From assembly GCA_963754235.1 (NCBI GenBank), contig CAVWFK010000014.1, forward strand, positions 7,334-71,333: a stretch of 64,000 nt of DNA, read 5' to 3'. This DNA comes from DATAYA01 sp963754235 (GTDB taxonomy: Bacteria > Pseudomonadota > Alphaproteobacteria > Acetobacterales > Acetobacteraceae). This document shows positions 53,923 through 62,472 of this stretch, piece by piece. The position numbers were made by a program, and so were the translations under genes. Numbering within the stretch: position 1 is the first letter of the stretch; each line of letters opens with the position of its first letter. A model generated the notes under the pieces. It was not told the DNA's origin. It made no database searches and saw only the letters and a program-made list of their open reading frames with translations.

Positions 53923-56155
53923 CGCCCGGCATGACGAACGGGATAGGGTCGGCGAAGCGGCGCAGCACGTTCCAGGTCAGCCGCGCCACCGGATTGTCGA
54001 AGCCGTTATGGCCAAGCGCGCCGGCATAGGCGATCGAGCCGGTCGAGAACACCGCACCGCCGCCCGGCGTCTCGAAGAACACCATGTCGGCGCGAATTTG
54101 CGGCGCGAGCAGCCCGTCGGTCATGCCGTGCGCGACGCGCACCTCCTCGGCGACCAGCTCGTACGTGTTGGAATGATCGGCGCTGCTCGCAAGCACCAGC
54201 GCGTGCGGCGGCGTGCCGAGCAGCGGGTCGACACAGTCAATTTCCAGTCCGGCTGCCCCACCTTGCATGGTCCCGAAATCGCCGATCACACGCTCCGGCA
54301 CGTCCGCGAAGATGAACGCCGCGCGCGGGTCGTCCGCGCCCGTCGCGCGGTGATAGGCGGTCGAATGATCGAAACCCTGGCTGATGAAACCCACCCCCGC
54401 CAATGCCTGTGGCGGACGCCCGTTGCGCCGCCACAGCCCGCCATATTCGCTGGTAAAGGCGTGGTAGTATTCGCCCGGTTCGGCATCCCACGCGCGGGTG
54501 CCGTCCTCGGCGCGGCGGACTTCGATGATGCCCTGCTGCACGGGATGGTGCGCAATGCGCCAGTAGAAGCCGTTGCCGCCCAGGTACATCATGCGGCCAC
54601 CGCGGCGCAGGAACGCCTCCAGCGCGTCGAGCATCTGCAGGCTCGCGTATTCCGGATGGCTGCCGGTGACCAGCACGCGATTTTCGCGAATCGCGTCCAG
54701 CCCCTCGCGGTGCAAATCCTCGTCGGAGACGACGTCGAAGGCGATCCCCGAGCGCTCCAGCCAATCGACGATGAACAAATCGGCGCAGTAATTCCACAAG
54801 CGGCCGCTCGGGCGCGTGTTGGTGGCCGGCCGCAACCGCGAGGAGGTGGCGACGCCACTGCCGTCGGCATGACGGTCGTAGGTGGAGAGACCGAGTTCGG
54901 GATGGCGCAGCAGCAGCGTGTCGATCGCGTCGATCACCGTCAGCCGGCCCTGCATCACCTCCGTCATCGCGGTGCGGAAGCGGCCGGCGTTGTTGCAATA
55001 GACGGTGTAGGTCGCGGTCGCGGCGAGATAGACCACCGGCGCAGGCTTGGCCTGCTTCGCGGGGCGGACGAAGAACGGAATCTGGAACTCCGCTTCCGCC
55101 GCCTCCAGCAGGGCCGCGTAGCAGCCGCTGCGCAAATTCGCCGGAACCTCGAAGGAAAACGCGGGCGGCCAGCGCGCGTCCGAAAGATCGTCGTCATGGA
55201 AATGGATCGCGCCGTACTGGTGCGGGGCGCGCGTCCAGCAGGTCTCGCTTCCGTCCCAGTTGTGCCCGGTGACCGCGCGCGTCGGCAGGTTGACGGTGAC
55301 GCCGTCGAGCCGATTGGGCGACGCATCGCGGATCGCCTCGGTCGGGATGTTGCGAGAAAAATCCCAGGCGGCGACGATGTCGGCGCCAAGCGCCGGGGGG
55401 ATCGCGTCTGCGGCGAGCGCCTCGATCTCGGCGCGGTCGAGCGCGCGAGCGGCGAGCCGCGGCCGGTCGATCCTGCCGTTGAAGCAGCCGCCGACGCGTG
55501 GATGCGGCGGCGCCAGCCCGTCATCATCGGCCTCATGCCAGGCGGCGAACAGGAATTGCGGGCCGGGGCGGAAGCCGCGCAGGCGCCCCTCGGTGCTGAC
55601 CGAGCACGGCGCCGTCATCGTGTGGTCCCCGATCGCGGTTGCGTGGAGCCGTGCCGCGCCGCTCTGCCCATCGAAGCTCGCCGCGAGCAGATACCACCGG
55701 CGCGGCAGCAGCCGCGTGGCACATCCCAGCACGATCGGTTCGCCGCCGTCGCCAAGCCGCAGCTCCGGCGTACCGTCCTCGGCGATCAGCAGTCCGAACC
55801 CGGTGCGCGCGCGCTCGCTCCAGGTGCCGAGGATCGCCTGCCGTCGCGCGCCGGGCAGCGTCGGCCACACCATCGCCTGCACCGTAAAACTTTGCAGTTG
55901 CTCGATCAGCTTCGTGCGCGCCACCATCGCGAACGAGCCGGCGTGCAGCGGTTGCGCGTGTGCCGGCAGCCTGCGGTCGAATGGCGGGTCGAGCGGTTCG
56001 GTGCGGAACGGCGGCGCGTCCGGCCCGGCCTGCGGGCTGAGCACGCGAACAACTCGCGCCCGGTAATGCGCCGCCCCGGTGCAGCTCGTGCGAAAGCCGA
56101 TCGTCTCGCCGGGCCGGACGCTGATGGCGTCGGCGTAGCCCATCACTTCCGCCAT
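53870..56155 (-). CDS. N,N-dimethylformamidase-like large subunit
   Basis: The 761-residue protein resembles the large subunit of N,N-dimethylformamidase, which hydrolyses dimethylformamide to dimethylamine and formate. Residues 90-240 form a LamG-like domain. In the catalytic part the residues of the 2-Tyr-1-carboxylate iron centre line up: Tyr387 in TVYCNNAG, Tyr427 in LSTYDRH, and Glu503 with His501 in TGSHPEY (Paracoccus Tyr399, Tyr440, Glu521, His519, from memory). LFIVDWLERSGIAFDVVSDED and LGTPPHALVLASSADHS also match. The ATG at 56155 overlaps the small-subunit stop. The amide it cleaves is not known, and other family members may act on other N-substituted amides. Confidence 0.83.
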   Translation of the reverse strand: MAEVMGYADAISVRPGETIGFRTSCTGAAHYRARVVRVLSPQAGPDAPPFRTEPLDPPFDRRLPAHAQPLHAGSFAMVARTKLIEQLQSFTVQAMVWPTLPGARRQAILGTWSERARTGFGLLIAEDGTPELRLGDGGEPIVLGCATRLLPRRWYLLAASFDGQSGAARLHATAIGDHTMTAPCSVSTEGRLRGFRPGPQFLFAAWHEADDDGLAPPHPRVGGCFNGRIDRPRLAARALDRAEIEALAADAIPPALGADIVAAWDFSRNIPTEAIRDASPNRLDGVTVNLPTRAVTGHNWDGSETCWTRAPHQYGAIHFHDDDLSDARWPPAFSFEVPANLRSGCYAALLEAAEAEFQIPFFVRPAKQAKPAPVVYLAATATYTVYCNNAGRFRTAMTEVMQGRLTVIDAIDTLLLRHPELGLSTYDRHADGSGVATSSRLRPATNTRPSGRLWNYCADLFIVDWLERSGIAFDVVSDEDLHREGLDAIRENRVLVTGSHPEYASLQMLDALEAFLRRGGRMMYLGGNGFYWRIAHHPVQQGIIEVRRAEDGTRAWDAEPGEYYHAFTSEYGGLWRRNGRPPQALAGVGFISQGFDHSTAYHRATGADDPRAAFIFADVPERVIGDFGTMQGGAAGLEIDCVDPLLGTPPHALVLASSADHSNTYELVAEEVRVAHGMTDGLLAPQIRADMVFFETPGGGAVFSTGSIAYAGALGHNGFDNPVARLTWNVLRRFADPIPFVMPGVTCAPDPAVAPSGPKGS

Positions 56156-56520
56156 CACTCAACCTCCGGCGGCCTGCCCGCCAGCGCCTCCCAGCGCAGC
56201 CGGAACACAGCCCACTCGGCATCCTCCAGGCGATCGAAGGTCGCATTTGTCGGCAGCGGCGCGCCGACCCCCGAGGCCGGCATCCGCGCCAGCGTCCATT
56301 GCGCGTGCGGACGCGTCATCAGCAGCACATAGCGGCCGCCGACATCGCTGGTGCGCATCAGATTGAGCAGATATTGCAGATCGGGACTATGGATGCCGAA
56401 CGGACGGGCACGGTATTCGCGCGCGAGGTCGAGGCGTGTGGGATCGAAACGGAACACGCGACCCTCCCTGTTCGGCGCAAACCATCCCATGCAAGCGCCG
56501 TGAGGGTCAACCCGCAACAT
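56155..56520 (-). CDS. N,N-dimethylformamidase-like small subunit
   Basis: The 121-residue protein fits the DMFase small subunit: ARPFGIHSPDLQYLLNLMRTSDVGGRYVLL corresponds to the family's NPFGxxxPxLQxxxNYFR segment, and the tail FDRLEDAEWAVFRLRWEAL matches its last helix. It starts ATG at 56520 with GGAAG four bases upstream; an in-frame ATG at 56490 has no such site. The pair small-large with one-base overlap (TGATG) is the known subunit order and supports translation coupling. Confidence 0.78.
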   Translation of the reverse strand: MLRVDPHGACMGWFAPNREGRVFRFDPTRLDLAREYRARPFGIHSPDLQYLLNLMRTSDVGGRYVLLMTRPHAQWTLARMPASGVGAPLPTNATFDRLEDAEWAVFRLRWEALAGRPPEVE

Positions 56521-56541
56521 GGCACTTCCGTTCCGTATCGG

Positions 56542-56570
56542 TTGACGCCCGGTTCGTGCCCGCCCATGAT
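56542..56570 (+). promoter_or_regulatory. Probable promoter of the peptide-type binding protein gene
   Basis: -35 TTGACG (56542-56547) and -10 CATGAT (56565-56570) with 17 bases between. Transcription would start near 56577, 19 bases before the start codon at 56596. The divergent DMFase small-subunit gene starts 22 bases to the left, so the two promoters must overlap. Confidence 0.4.
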
Positions 56571-56595
56571 CCGGGTCGGTAGGGGGAAGCGATCC

Positions 56596-58173
56596 ATGCA
56601 GCTTTCAAAACTCTGGTTGCGGGCAGCAATTCTGGCGGCCGCCGCGATCCCGGCAGCCACCGCGGCGCAGGCGGCGCATTTCGTCTGCGGCCACCGCGGC
56701 GGGGACTTCACCTATGCGCTGCAGGCCAATGTCGCCGGGCTTGATCAGCACACCACCGCCGCCGCCTCCACCCGCGACATCTCCGTGAACGTGTTCGAGA
56801 CGCTGATGACGCGCGATGAGCACATGAAACCCATGCTGCAGCTCGCCCGCTCCGAGAGCACCAGCGCCGATGACCGCACGTTCACCTTCAAGCTTCGCGA
56901 GGGCGTCACTTTCCATAACGGCCAGCCTATGACCTCCGCCGACGTGCTGGCATCGTTCCGCCGCTTCCAGCGCATCGGCGTGGACCGTTCGGTGCTCGCC
57001 GGCGTCGATCATTTCGAGGCGCCAGATCCGGACACGTTCGTCATCGTGCTGAAGCAGCCGACGCCCACGTTTCTGGAAGCGGTGTCGGTGTTCACCGTGC
57101 CGATCACGATCATCCCGAAGCAATACGAGAACGCGCTGCCCCAGCAATTGCCGCCGATCGGCACCGGCCCGTATCAGGTCGAAAAGTTCGTCGCCGATGG
57201 TTACGTGAAGCTGCGCCGCTACGACGGCTACAAGCCCGATGAACGATTCGAGGACGTCAGCGGCTTCGGCGGCTACAAGATCGCTTGCCTCGACACGGTG
57301 ACCTTCCGGATGGCAACCGACCCCAGCGCGCGCACGGACGCGTTGCTGACCGGCGAGGTGCAGGGCGATGAGGACGTTCCGGTCTCGCAGCGCAAGCAGG
57401 TCGCCGGGAACAAGAATATCAAGCTGATGAAGCTCGCCGATTTCTGGCTCAACGTCACCTATCCCAACTTCTCGGCACCACCCACCGACAATCTCCAGTT
57501 TCGGCAGGCGGTGCAGGCCGCGCTCGACCTCAACGAGATCATGGACGCGGCGAGCGACGGCGACTACAAGCTCAACCCCTCCTTGCAGTATCCCGGCACG
57601 ACCTATTACAGCGAGATCGGCGGCGGGCGGTACAACCAGCACGACGCGGCCCGGGCGAAAAAGCTGCTCGCGCAATCCGGCTACCACGGCCAGAAGGTGG
57701 TACTGCTCACCAATCACGACTATCCGGTCCTCTACAACACCGCGCTGGCGGTGGCGCAGGAGCTGAAGGCGGTCGGCATCAACGCGCAGCTTCAGGTGCT
57801 CGACTGGCCGACCGCGCTCCAGCGCAGCATGCACCCCGACACCGGCTGGAACTTCTTCTTCACCGGCTGGATCACCTACACGGCGACCGGCGGATTGCAG
57901 TCGTTGCGGCCGCTCGCGTCGCCCAATCCGGTGTTCACCCCGCCGGGCGGCCAGTCCGATCCCGCGTTCATGCAGGACTTCCACGCGGTCGAGACCGGCA
58001 AGACGCTCGGCGCGCGCAGGGCCGCCTTCGGCCAGGCGCAGCAGCGCGCAATGGATCTGGTAATGGCGATCCCGATGGGCGTGATCCCGCAGGTATCCGC
58101 GGTGCGCAGCAACGTCGAGCACTATATCCCCTACTACAACCCGCGCATGTACAACGTCTGGCTCAAGAACTGA
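56596..58173 (+). CDS. Family 5 (DppA-type) ABC substrate-binding protein, orphan
   Basis: The 525-residue protein has a signal MQLSKLWLRAAILAAAAIPA and a typical mature part: TRDISVNVFETLMTRDEHMKPM, FTFKLREGVTFHNGQPMTSADVLASFRR and GTGPYQVEKFVADGYVKLRRYDGY. AGGGGGA precedes the ATG. These proteins carry peptides, opines, nickel or amides to Dpp-type transporters. There are no permease or ATPase genes beside it, so it would use a system encoded elsewhere. It shares the strand with the enolase-superfamily and deacylase genes. Confidence 0.9.
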   Translation: MQLSKLWLRAAILAAAAIPAATAAQAAHFVCGHRGGDFTYALQANVAGLDQHTTAAASTRDISVNVFETLMTRDEHMKPMLQLARSESTSADDRTFTFKLREGVTFHNGQPMTSADVLASFRRFQRIGVDRSVLAGVDHFEAPDPDTFVIVLKQPTPTFLEAVSVFTVPITIIPKQYENALPQQLPPIGTGPYQVEKFVADGYVKLRRYDGYKPDERFEDVSGFGGYKIACLDTVTFRMATDPSARTDALLTGEVQGDEDVPVSQRKQVAGNKNIKLMKLADFWLNVTYPNFSAPPTDNLQFRQAVQAALDLNEIMDAASDGDYKLNPSLQYPGTTYYSEIGGGRYNQHDAARAKKLLAQSGYHGQKVVLLTNHDYPVLYNTALAVAQELKAVGINAQLQVLDWPTALQRSMHPDTGWNFFFTGWITYTATGGLQSLRPLASPNPVFTPPGGQSDPAFMQDFHAVETGKTLGARRAAFGQAQQRAMDLVMAIPMGVIPQVSAVRSNVEHYIPYYNPRMYNVWLKN

Positions 58174-58181
58174 CCAGCGCC

Positions 58182-59354
58182 GTGCGTGTCACGGCGGTCG
58201 AGCCGATCCTGCTGCGCGGCGCGCAGCGCTATGGCGCGGCACCGGATGCCACGGAGGCGAGCGACAACGGCGACTGGCAGCTTCTGGTGCGCGTCGCCAC
58301 CGACGAGGGGCTGACCGGCTGGGCCGATGTCGAGACATTAGCCCCCGCGGCGGTTGCGGTGATCGCCGGGCAAGGCATGGCGAGCCTCGGCTTTCGCACG
58401 CTCGGCGAACTGCTCATGGGCGAGGACCCGCGCGACGTGACGCGGCTGTGGGACCGGCTCTATGTCGGCAGCGCCTATTACGGGCGGCGCGGCATCGCGA
58501 TGCACTGCATCTCGGCGATCGACAACTGCATGTGGTCGATCCGCGCCCAGGCGGCGTCGATGTCGCTCGGGCACCTGCTCGGCGGGCGCCGCCACGAGCG
58601 CGTGACGGCCTACGCCTCCACGCTGTTCCGGGACACGCCGGAGGCGATGCGCGACGCGGCGCTTGGCTACGTTGCGCGCGGCTTTCGGGCGGTGAAGTTC
58701 GGCTGGGGCGTGTTCGGCGAAGATGCCGGCCGCGACCGCGAGCTGGTGGCGGCGGCGCGCGAGGCGCTCGGGCCCGACCGCACGCTGCTGGTCGATCCCG
58801 GCTGGTATCCGGCCGGCTGGCACGGCCCCGGCCGGGCGCGGAGCCGGCGCGATGCGCTGGCGCTGTGCGCCTGGCTCGCCGAGTACAACGTCGGCTGGGT
58901 GGAGGATTTCATCCATCCCGAACGCTTCGAGGAATACGCCGCGGTGCGCGCGGCGAGCGCCGTGCCGGTTGCCGCGGGCGAGCAGGTGGAGACGGCATGG
59001 GATTTCGCACGCCTGATCGGACAGGGCTGCGTCGACGTGGTGCAGCCGGACCTCTCGCGCTGCGGCGGGGTCAGCGTCGGCGCCGAGGTCGCCAGCCTGG
59101 CGGAGCGGGCGAATATCGATCTGGTGCCGCATTCGTGGCTCACGCATCTGCTCACCGGCTACAGCCTGCAACTGGTCGCGACGCTGCCGCGCGCGCGCTT
59201 CATCGAGTTCAACGTCAGTCAAAGCCCGCTCACGCGTGGCGTCGCACCGGACTCGTTCGTGTTGCAGCCGGACGGCACGATCACGATCCCCGACGTGCCG
59301 GGGATCGGCGTTGCGGTGGATGAGGATTTCATCCGCGCCCATCGCGTGAACTGA
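58182..59354 (+). CDS. Enolase-superfamily (mandelate racemase-like) enzyme 2
   Basis: The 390-residue enzyme has metal-ligand candidates Asp205 (LLVDPGWYP), Glu241 (WVEDFIHPE) and Glu267 (AAGEQ), a candidate base Lys172 in AVKFGWGVFG, and the distal motif VPHSWLTHL with a His. The start is GTG at 58182, eight bases after the previous stop. VKFGW and VVQPDLSRCGG are shared with the enzyme at 50390, so both belong to one subgroup, probably dehydratases or racemases of acids with a similar core. The reaction is not readable from sequence. Confidence 0.87.
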   Translation: MRVTAVEPILLRGAQRYGAAPDATEASDNGDWQLLVRVATDEGLTGWADVETLAPAAVAVIAGQGMASLGFRTLGELLMGEDPRDVTRLWDRLYVGSAYYGRRGIAMHCISAIDNCMWSIRAQAASMSLGHLLGGRRHERVTAYASTLFRDTPEAMRDAALGYVARGFRAVKFGWGVFGEDAGRDRELVAAAREALGPDRTLLVDPGWYPAGWHGPGRARSRRDALALCAWLAEYNVGWVEDFIHPERFEEYAAVRAASAVPVAAGEQVETAWDFARLIGQGCVDVVQPDLSRCGGVSVGAEVASLAERANIDLVPHSWLTHLLTGYSLQLVATLPRARFIEFNVSQSPLTRGVAPDSFVLQPDGTITIPDVPGIGVAVDEDFIRAHRVN

Positions 59355-59374
59355 CAGGGCGGGTGAGGCGACCG

Positions 59375-60436
59375 ATGCGACCCATCGTGCGTGCGGCGAA
59401 CCTCGATCTGGAAACGCCCGGGCGCCGCGACTACCACGTGGCGATCGAGCACAATTCGATCTGGGGCGATCACCTGATCCCGCTCACCGTGATGGTGGGG
59501 CAGGATGCGAGACCAGGACGCGGTCTGGTCGCGTTCGGTTCCAATCACGGCAACGAATACGAGGGGCCGGTCGCCATCCGGCACCTGATGGACGCGATCG
59601 ATCCTGAGGCGGTGCGCGGCCGCATCATCCTGGTGCCGGTGCTGAATGTCGCCGCGTTCCGCGCCGGAACGCGCGACTCGACGCTTGACGACCGTGTCAA
59701 CCTCAACCGTGCGTTTGTGGAGGGCGCGGGGCAGGCGCCGGCGCTCGCCGGCATCACGCATCGCATCGCCGCCTTCGTGCGCGCCGCGATCTGGCCGCAC
59801 GTGCATGTCGTGATCGACATCCATTCCGGCGGCGACGTGGCGCGGTTCGCGCTGTGCGCGAGCTTCCATCCGCTCGACGATCCCGAGCAGGCGCGCACGA
59901 TCGAGACCACGGCGCGCTGGTTCGGCACGCCGCTGGTGATGACGTACCAGAACGAAACGCCCGGGCTGCTGCCCAGCGAGGCCGAGCGGTTGGGCAAGAT
60001 CGCGGTCGGAACCGAGCTCGGCTGGGGCGGCGCGGTGCAGGCGGCGGGCGTGTGCCATGCGCGGCACGGCATCATCGCGGCCGCGATTCATCACGGACAG
60101 CTCGCAGGCCGGGTCGAGCCGATAGGCCACCATCGCGACGGCACCCAGCGCAAGGTGGCGACGGAGGGTCGCGCCTGCATCGCCGCGGCACCCTTCGCCG
60201 GCCATTACGAGCCGCTGCTGGAGTGCGGCGCCGAGGTGCGCGAAGGCGACGCGATCGGCCTGCTGCACGATTTCGACCGCATCGACCTGCCGCCCTGGCC
60301 GGTACGCGCCGGTGTGGACGGAATCGTCGTCGCCCAGGCCTGGGCCGCGCGCGTGGCGCAGGGTCAGCACATCGCCGTCATCGGCCAGGAACAGGCGTGG
60401 CTGACGTCGCCGGAGGCCGCCTACAGCACGCCGTAG
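59375..60436 (+). CDS. Succinylglutamate desuccinylase/aspartoacylase-family deacylase
   Basis: The 353-residue zinc hydrolase shows His58 and Glu61 in GSNHGNEYEG and the third ligand His150 in VVIDIHSGG; RVNLNRAF is the conserved Asn-Arg loop. A C-terminal barrel-sandwich part (GDAIGLLHDFDRIDLPPWPVRAGVDGIV) follows. Family members cleave N-acyl amino acids, such as N-acetyl diaminobutyrate in ectoine breakdown. GTGAGG lies before the ATG at 59375. It follows the enolase-superfamily gene by 20 bases, so it should act on an N-acyl or amide compound of the same pathway. Its last 16 bases overlap the convergent RraA-type gene. Confidence 0.87.
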   Translation: MRPIVRAANLDLETPGRRDYHVAIEHNSIWGDHLIPLTVMVGQDARPGRGLVAFGSNHGNEYEGPVAIRHLMDAIDPEAVRGRIILVPVLNVAAFRAGTRDSTLDDRVNLNRAFVEGAGQAPALAGITHRIAAFVRAAIWPHVHVVIDIHSGGDVARFALCASFHPLDDPEQARTIETTARWFGTPLVMTYQNETPGLLPSEAERLGKIAVGTELGWGGAVQAAGVCHARHGIIAAAIHHGQLAGRVEPIGHHRDGTQRKVATEGRACIAAAPFAGHYEPLLECGAEVREGDAIGLLHDFDRIDLPPWPVRAGVDGIVVAQAWAARVAQGQHIAVIGQEQAWLTSPEAAYSTP

Positions 60437-61077
60437 CGGGCGAACACCTCGGCCAATGACTGTCCCGCCTGCAAGTCGCGCAGCGTGCTGCGCTCGCCCG
60501 CGACCTTGGCAAGTGCCAGGCGCAGCACCTCCTCCTCCCTCGCGCGCGGGATCACCACCACCCCGTCCGCGTCCCCGAACACGAGATCGCCGCTCGACAC
60601 GGCGACACCCGCGCACTCGATCGGCACGTCGATCGCCATCACCCGCCCCCGCCCGCGACTGTCGAGCGGCGCGATCCCGCCGTGGAACACCGGAAACCCC
60701 ATCGCGCGGATCGCCTTGATGTCACGCGTGCAGCCGTCCATCACCGCGCCGACGGCGCCGCGGGCGCGGGCCGCGGTGCTGAGCAGCTCGCCCCAGGGTG
60801 CGATGCGGATCGGATTACCGCAAGCGAACACGGGAATATCCCCGGGGTGCAAACTGTCGATCAATTGAATCTCGAGCTCATACGAGTTTTGCGCAGGATC
60901 GACGTGATAGACCTCCATGAACGCCGCGGTGCGCGCGCGGCCGACCATCACCGCGGCCTCGTCGAGCGGCCGGATGCGCGACGCCAGCGCCTGATGGCGC
61001 AGCCCGACCGCGTCGAGGCAGTCGGACAGGACCGAGGCGAACAGGCGTTCGCCCAGTTCGTGCAGCGTCAGGTCCAT
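60421..61077 (-). CDS. RraA-family protein (oxaloacetate decarboxylase/HMG aldolase-like)
   Basis: The 218-residue protein has the family motifs LSDCLDAVGLRHQALASRIRPL, GVAVSSGDLVFGDADGVVVIP and GAVMDGCTRDIKAIRAMGFPVF, the last with the metal-binding Asp and the Arg of the catalytic RraA-like aldolases (GxxxDGxxRD). These enzymes split 4-hydroxy-4-methyl-2-oxoglutarate or decarboxylate oxaloacetate. The active-site motif is kept, so I favour a catabolic enzyme over an RNase E inhibitor. It is transcribed toward the deacylase gene. Confidence 0.87.
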   Translation of the reverse strand: MDLTLHELGERLFASVLSDCLDAVGLRHQALASRIRPLDEAAVMVGRARTAAFMEVYHVDPAQNSYELEIQLIDSLHPGDIPVFACGNPIRIAPWGELLSTAARARGAVGAVMDGCTRDIKAIRAMGFPVFHGGIAPLDSRGRGRVMAIDVPIECAGVAVSSGDLVFGDADGVVVIPRAREEEVLRLALAKVAGERSTLRDLQAGQSLAEVFARYGVL

Positions 61078-61167
61078 GCAATCCTCGCTCCGGTTCGCGT
61101 CCCCTGCATGATCTACTTTACTTGCGCGCGGTGCGGAAGTGTATGTGTGTCGCGGGCGGAGGTACGC

Positions 61168-62019
61168 GTGATCTTCCCGAATCAGCCGCAATCCACCGCC
61201 GCCGTCGCGGCACACTACGACGAGCTCGACCGCTTCTACCGCGAGGTCTGGGGCGAGCACGTCCATCACGGCTATTGGGCGACGGGACGCGAGAGCACCG
61301 CGCAAGCCGTGGTGGCGCTGGTCGAGCTTGTCGCCGAGCGGCTGCGGTTGGCACCGGGCCAGCGCGCCTGCGACATCGGCTGCGGCTACGGGGCGACGGC
61401 GCAGCATCTTGCCGAGCACCACGCGCTCGACGTGACCGGGGTGACGATTTCGGCCGCGCAAGCCGCGCGTGCCCGCGCGCGCGCCGTGACGCCGGGCAGC
61501 CTTTGCATCGTGCAGCGGGACTGGCTGGCCAACGACCTCCCCGCCGAGCGCTTCGATCGCGCCTTCGCTGTCGAGAGTTCCGAGCACATGCCGGATAAGC
61601 AGCGCTTCTTCGACGAGGCGTTCCGCATCCTCAAGCCGGGCGGCCTGCTCGCGGTCTGCGCCTGGCTTTCGCGTACCGATCCGCGTCCGTGGGAGGTCCA
61701 CTATCTGCTGGAGCCGATCTGCCGCGAGGGACGTCTGCCGAGCCTGGGAGACGAGGCGGATTATCGCCGGCTCGCCGGGCGCGCGGGGTTTGACGTGGAA
61801 AGCGTGGAGGACCTCAGCGACCGCGTGCGGCGCACCTGGTGGGTCTGTACGCGGCGCGTGGCCGGGGGCCTCGCGGCCCGGCCGCGCTATCTGGCCTTCC
61901 TGATCGACCGGCGTGCGGCGAACCGCGCCTTTGCGGCCACCCTGGTGCGGTTGATGATCGCGTACCGCACGCGCTCGATGCGCTACTGCCTTCTCGTGTT
62001 CCGCAAGCAGGAGGCATGA
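61168..62019 (+). CDS. SAM-dependent methyltransferase (tocopherol/cyclopropane-type)
   Basis: A 283-residue class I methyltransferase. GGAGG lies five bases before the GTG at 61168, so I prefer this to an earlier ATG at 61108. SAM motif I is ACDIGCGYGATAQHLAE, followed by VTGVTISAAQAARARAR and the acidic motif in AFAVESSEHMPDKQRFFDEAFRILKPGG. The start HYDELDRFYREVWGEHVHHGYW is typical of the gamma-tocopherol/sarcosine methyltransferase group. The acceptor is unknown. The downstream DUF2147 gene begins three bases after its stop. Confidence 0.85.
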   Translation: MIFPNQPQSTAAVAAHYDELDRFYREVWGEHVHHGYWATGRESTAQAVVALVELVAERLRLAPGQRACDIGCGYGATAQHLAEHHALDVTGVTISAAQAARARARAVTPGSLCIVQRDWLANDLPAERFDRAFAVESSEHMPDKQRFFDEAFRILKPGGLLAVCAWLSRTDPRPWEVHYLLEPICREGRLPSLGDEADYRRLAGRAGFDVESVEDLSDRVRRTWWVCTRRVAGGLAARPRYLAFLIDRRAANRAFAATLVRLMIAYRTRSMRYCLLVFRKQEA

Positions 62020-62022
62020 AGG

Positions 62023-62472
62023 ATGGCGAGCGTGCCGGTGCGCACGTTTCTTCTGGTCGTCGTGATGCTGTGCGCCATCTCGGCCGGCGTGCGGGCGCAG
62101 CCCAGCCCCGTGGGGCTGTGGCGCACCTTCGACGACCGTACCGGCCGCGAGCGCGCCGCGGTGCTGATCCAGAGCCAGGGCGATGTGCTGACCGGCCGCG
62201 TCGTCAGTGTGCTCGATCCGGCGGAACGGGCGCGGGTTTGCGAGCAGTGCCCGGGTGAGCGCAGGGGCAAGCCGATCCTGGGGCTGACCATCATCACCGG
62301 GATGCGACGCGACGGCGACCATTGGGACGGCGGGCAAATCCTCGATCCGCAGACGGGTTCGGTCTATCGCTGCACGATGCGACTTGCGGATGGCGACCGG
62401 AGGCTGATCGTGCGCGGGTTCGTGGGAATCTCCTTGTTCGGCCGCTCGCAAACCTGGCTGCGCGCGCGTTAG
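62023..62472 (+). CDS. DUF2147 exported protein
   Basis: The 149-residue protein has a signal MASVPVRTFLLVVVMLCAIS and the DUF2147 sequence PSPVGLWRTFDDRTGRERAAVLIQSQGD, CEQCPGERRGKPILGLTIITGMRR and WDGGQILDPQTGSVYRC. Members are small periplasmic beta-barrel proteins of unknown function; the CxxC in the middle is conserved. It follows the methyltransferase closely and its stop overlaps the convergent AraC gene's stop. Confidence 0.9.
   Translation: MASVPVRTFLLVVVMLCAISAGVRAQPSPVGLWRTFDDRTGRERAAVLIQSQGDVLTGRVVSVLDPAERARVCEQCPGERRGKPILGLTIITGMRRDGDHWDGGQILDPQTGSVYRCTMRLADGDRRLIVRGFVGISLFGRSQTWLRAR

Noticed and set aside
54008..56332. A 774-residue open frame on the plus strand
   Set aside because: Antisense to the DMFase-like large subunit, whose motifs are convincing.
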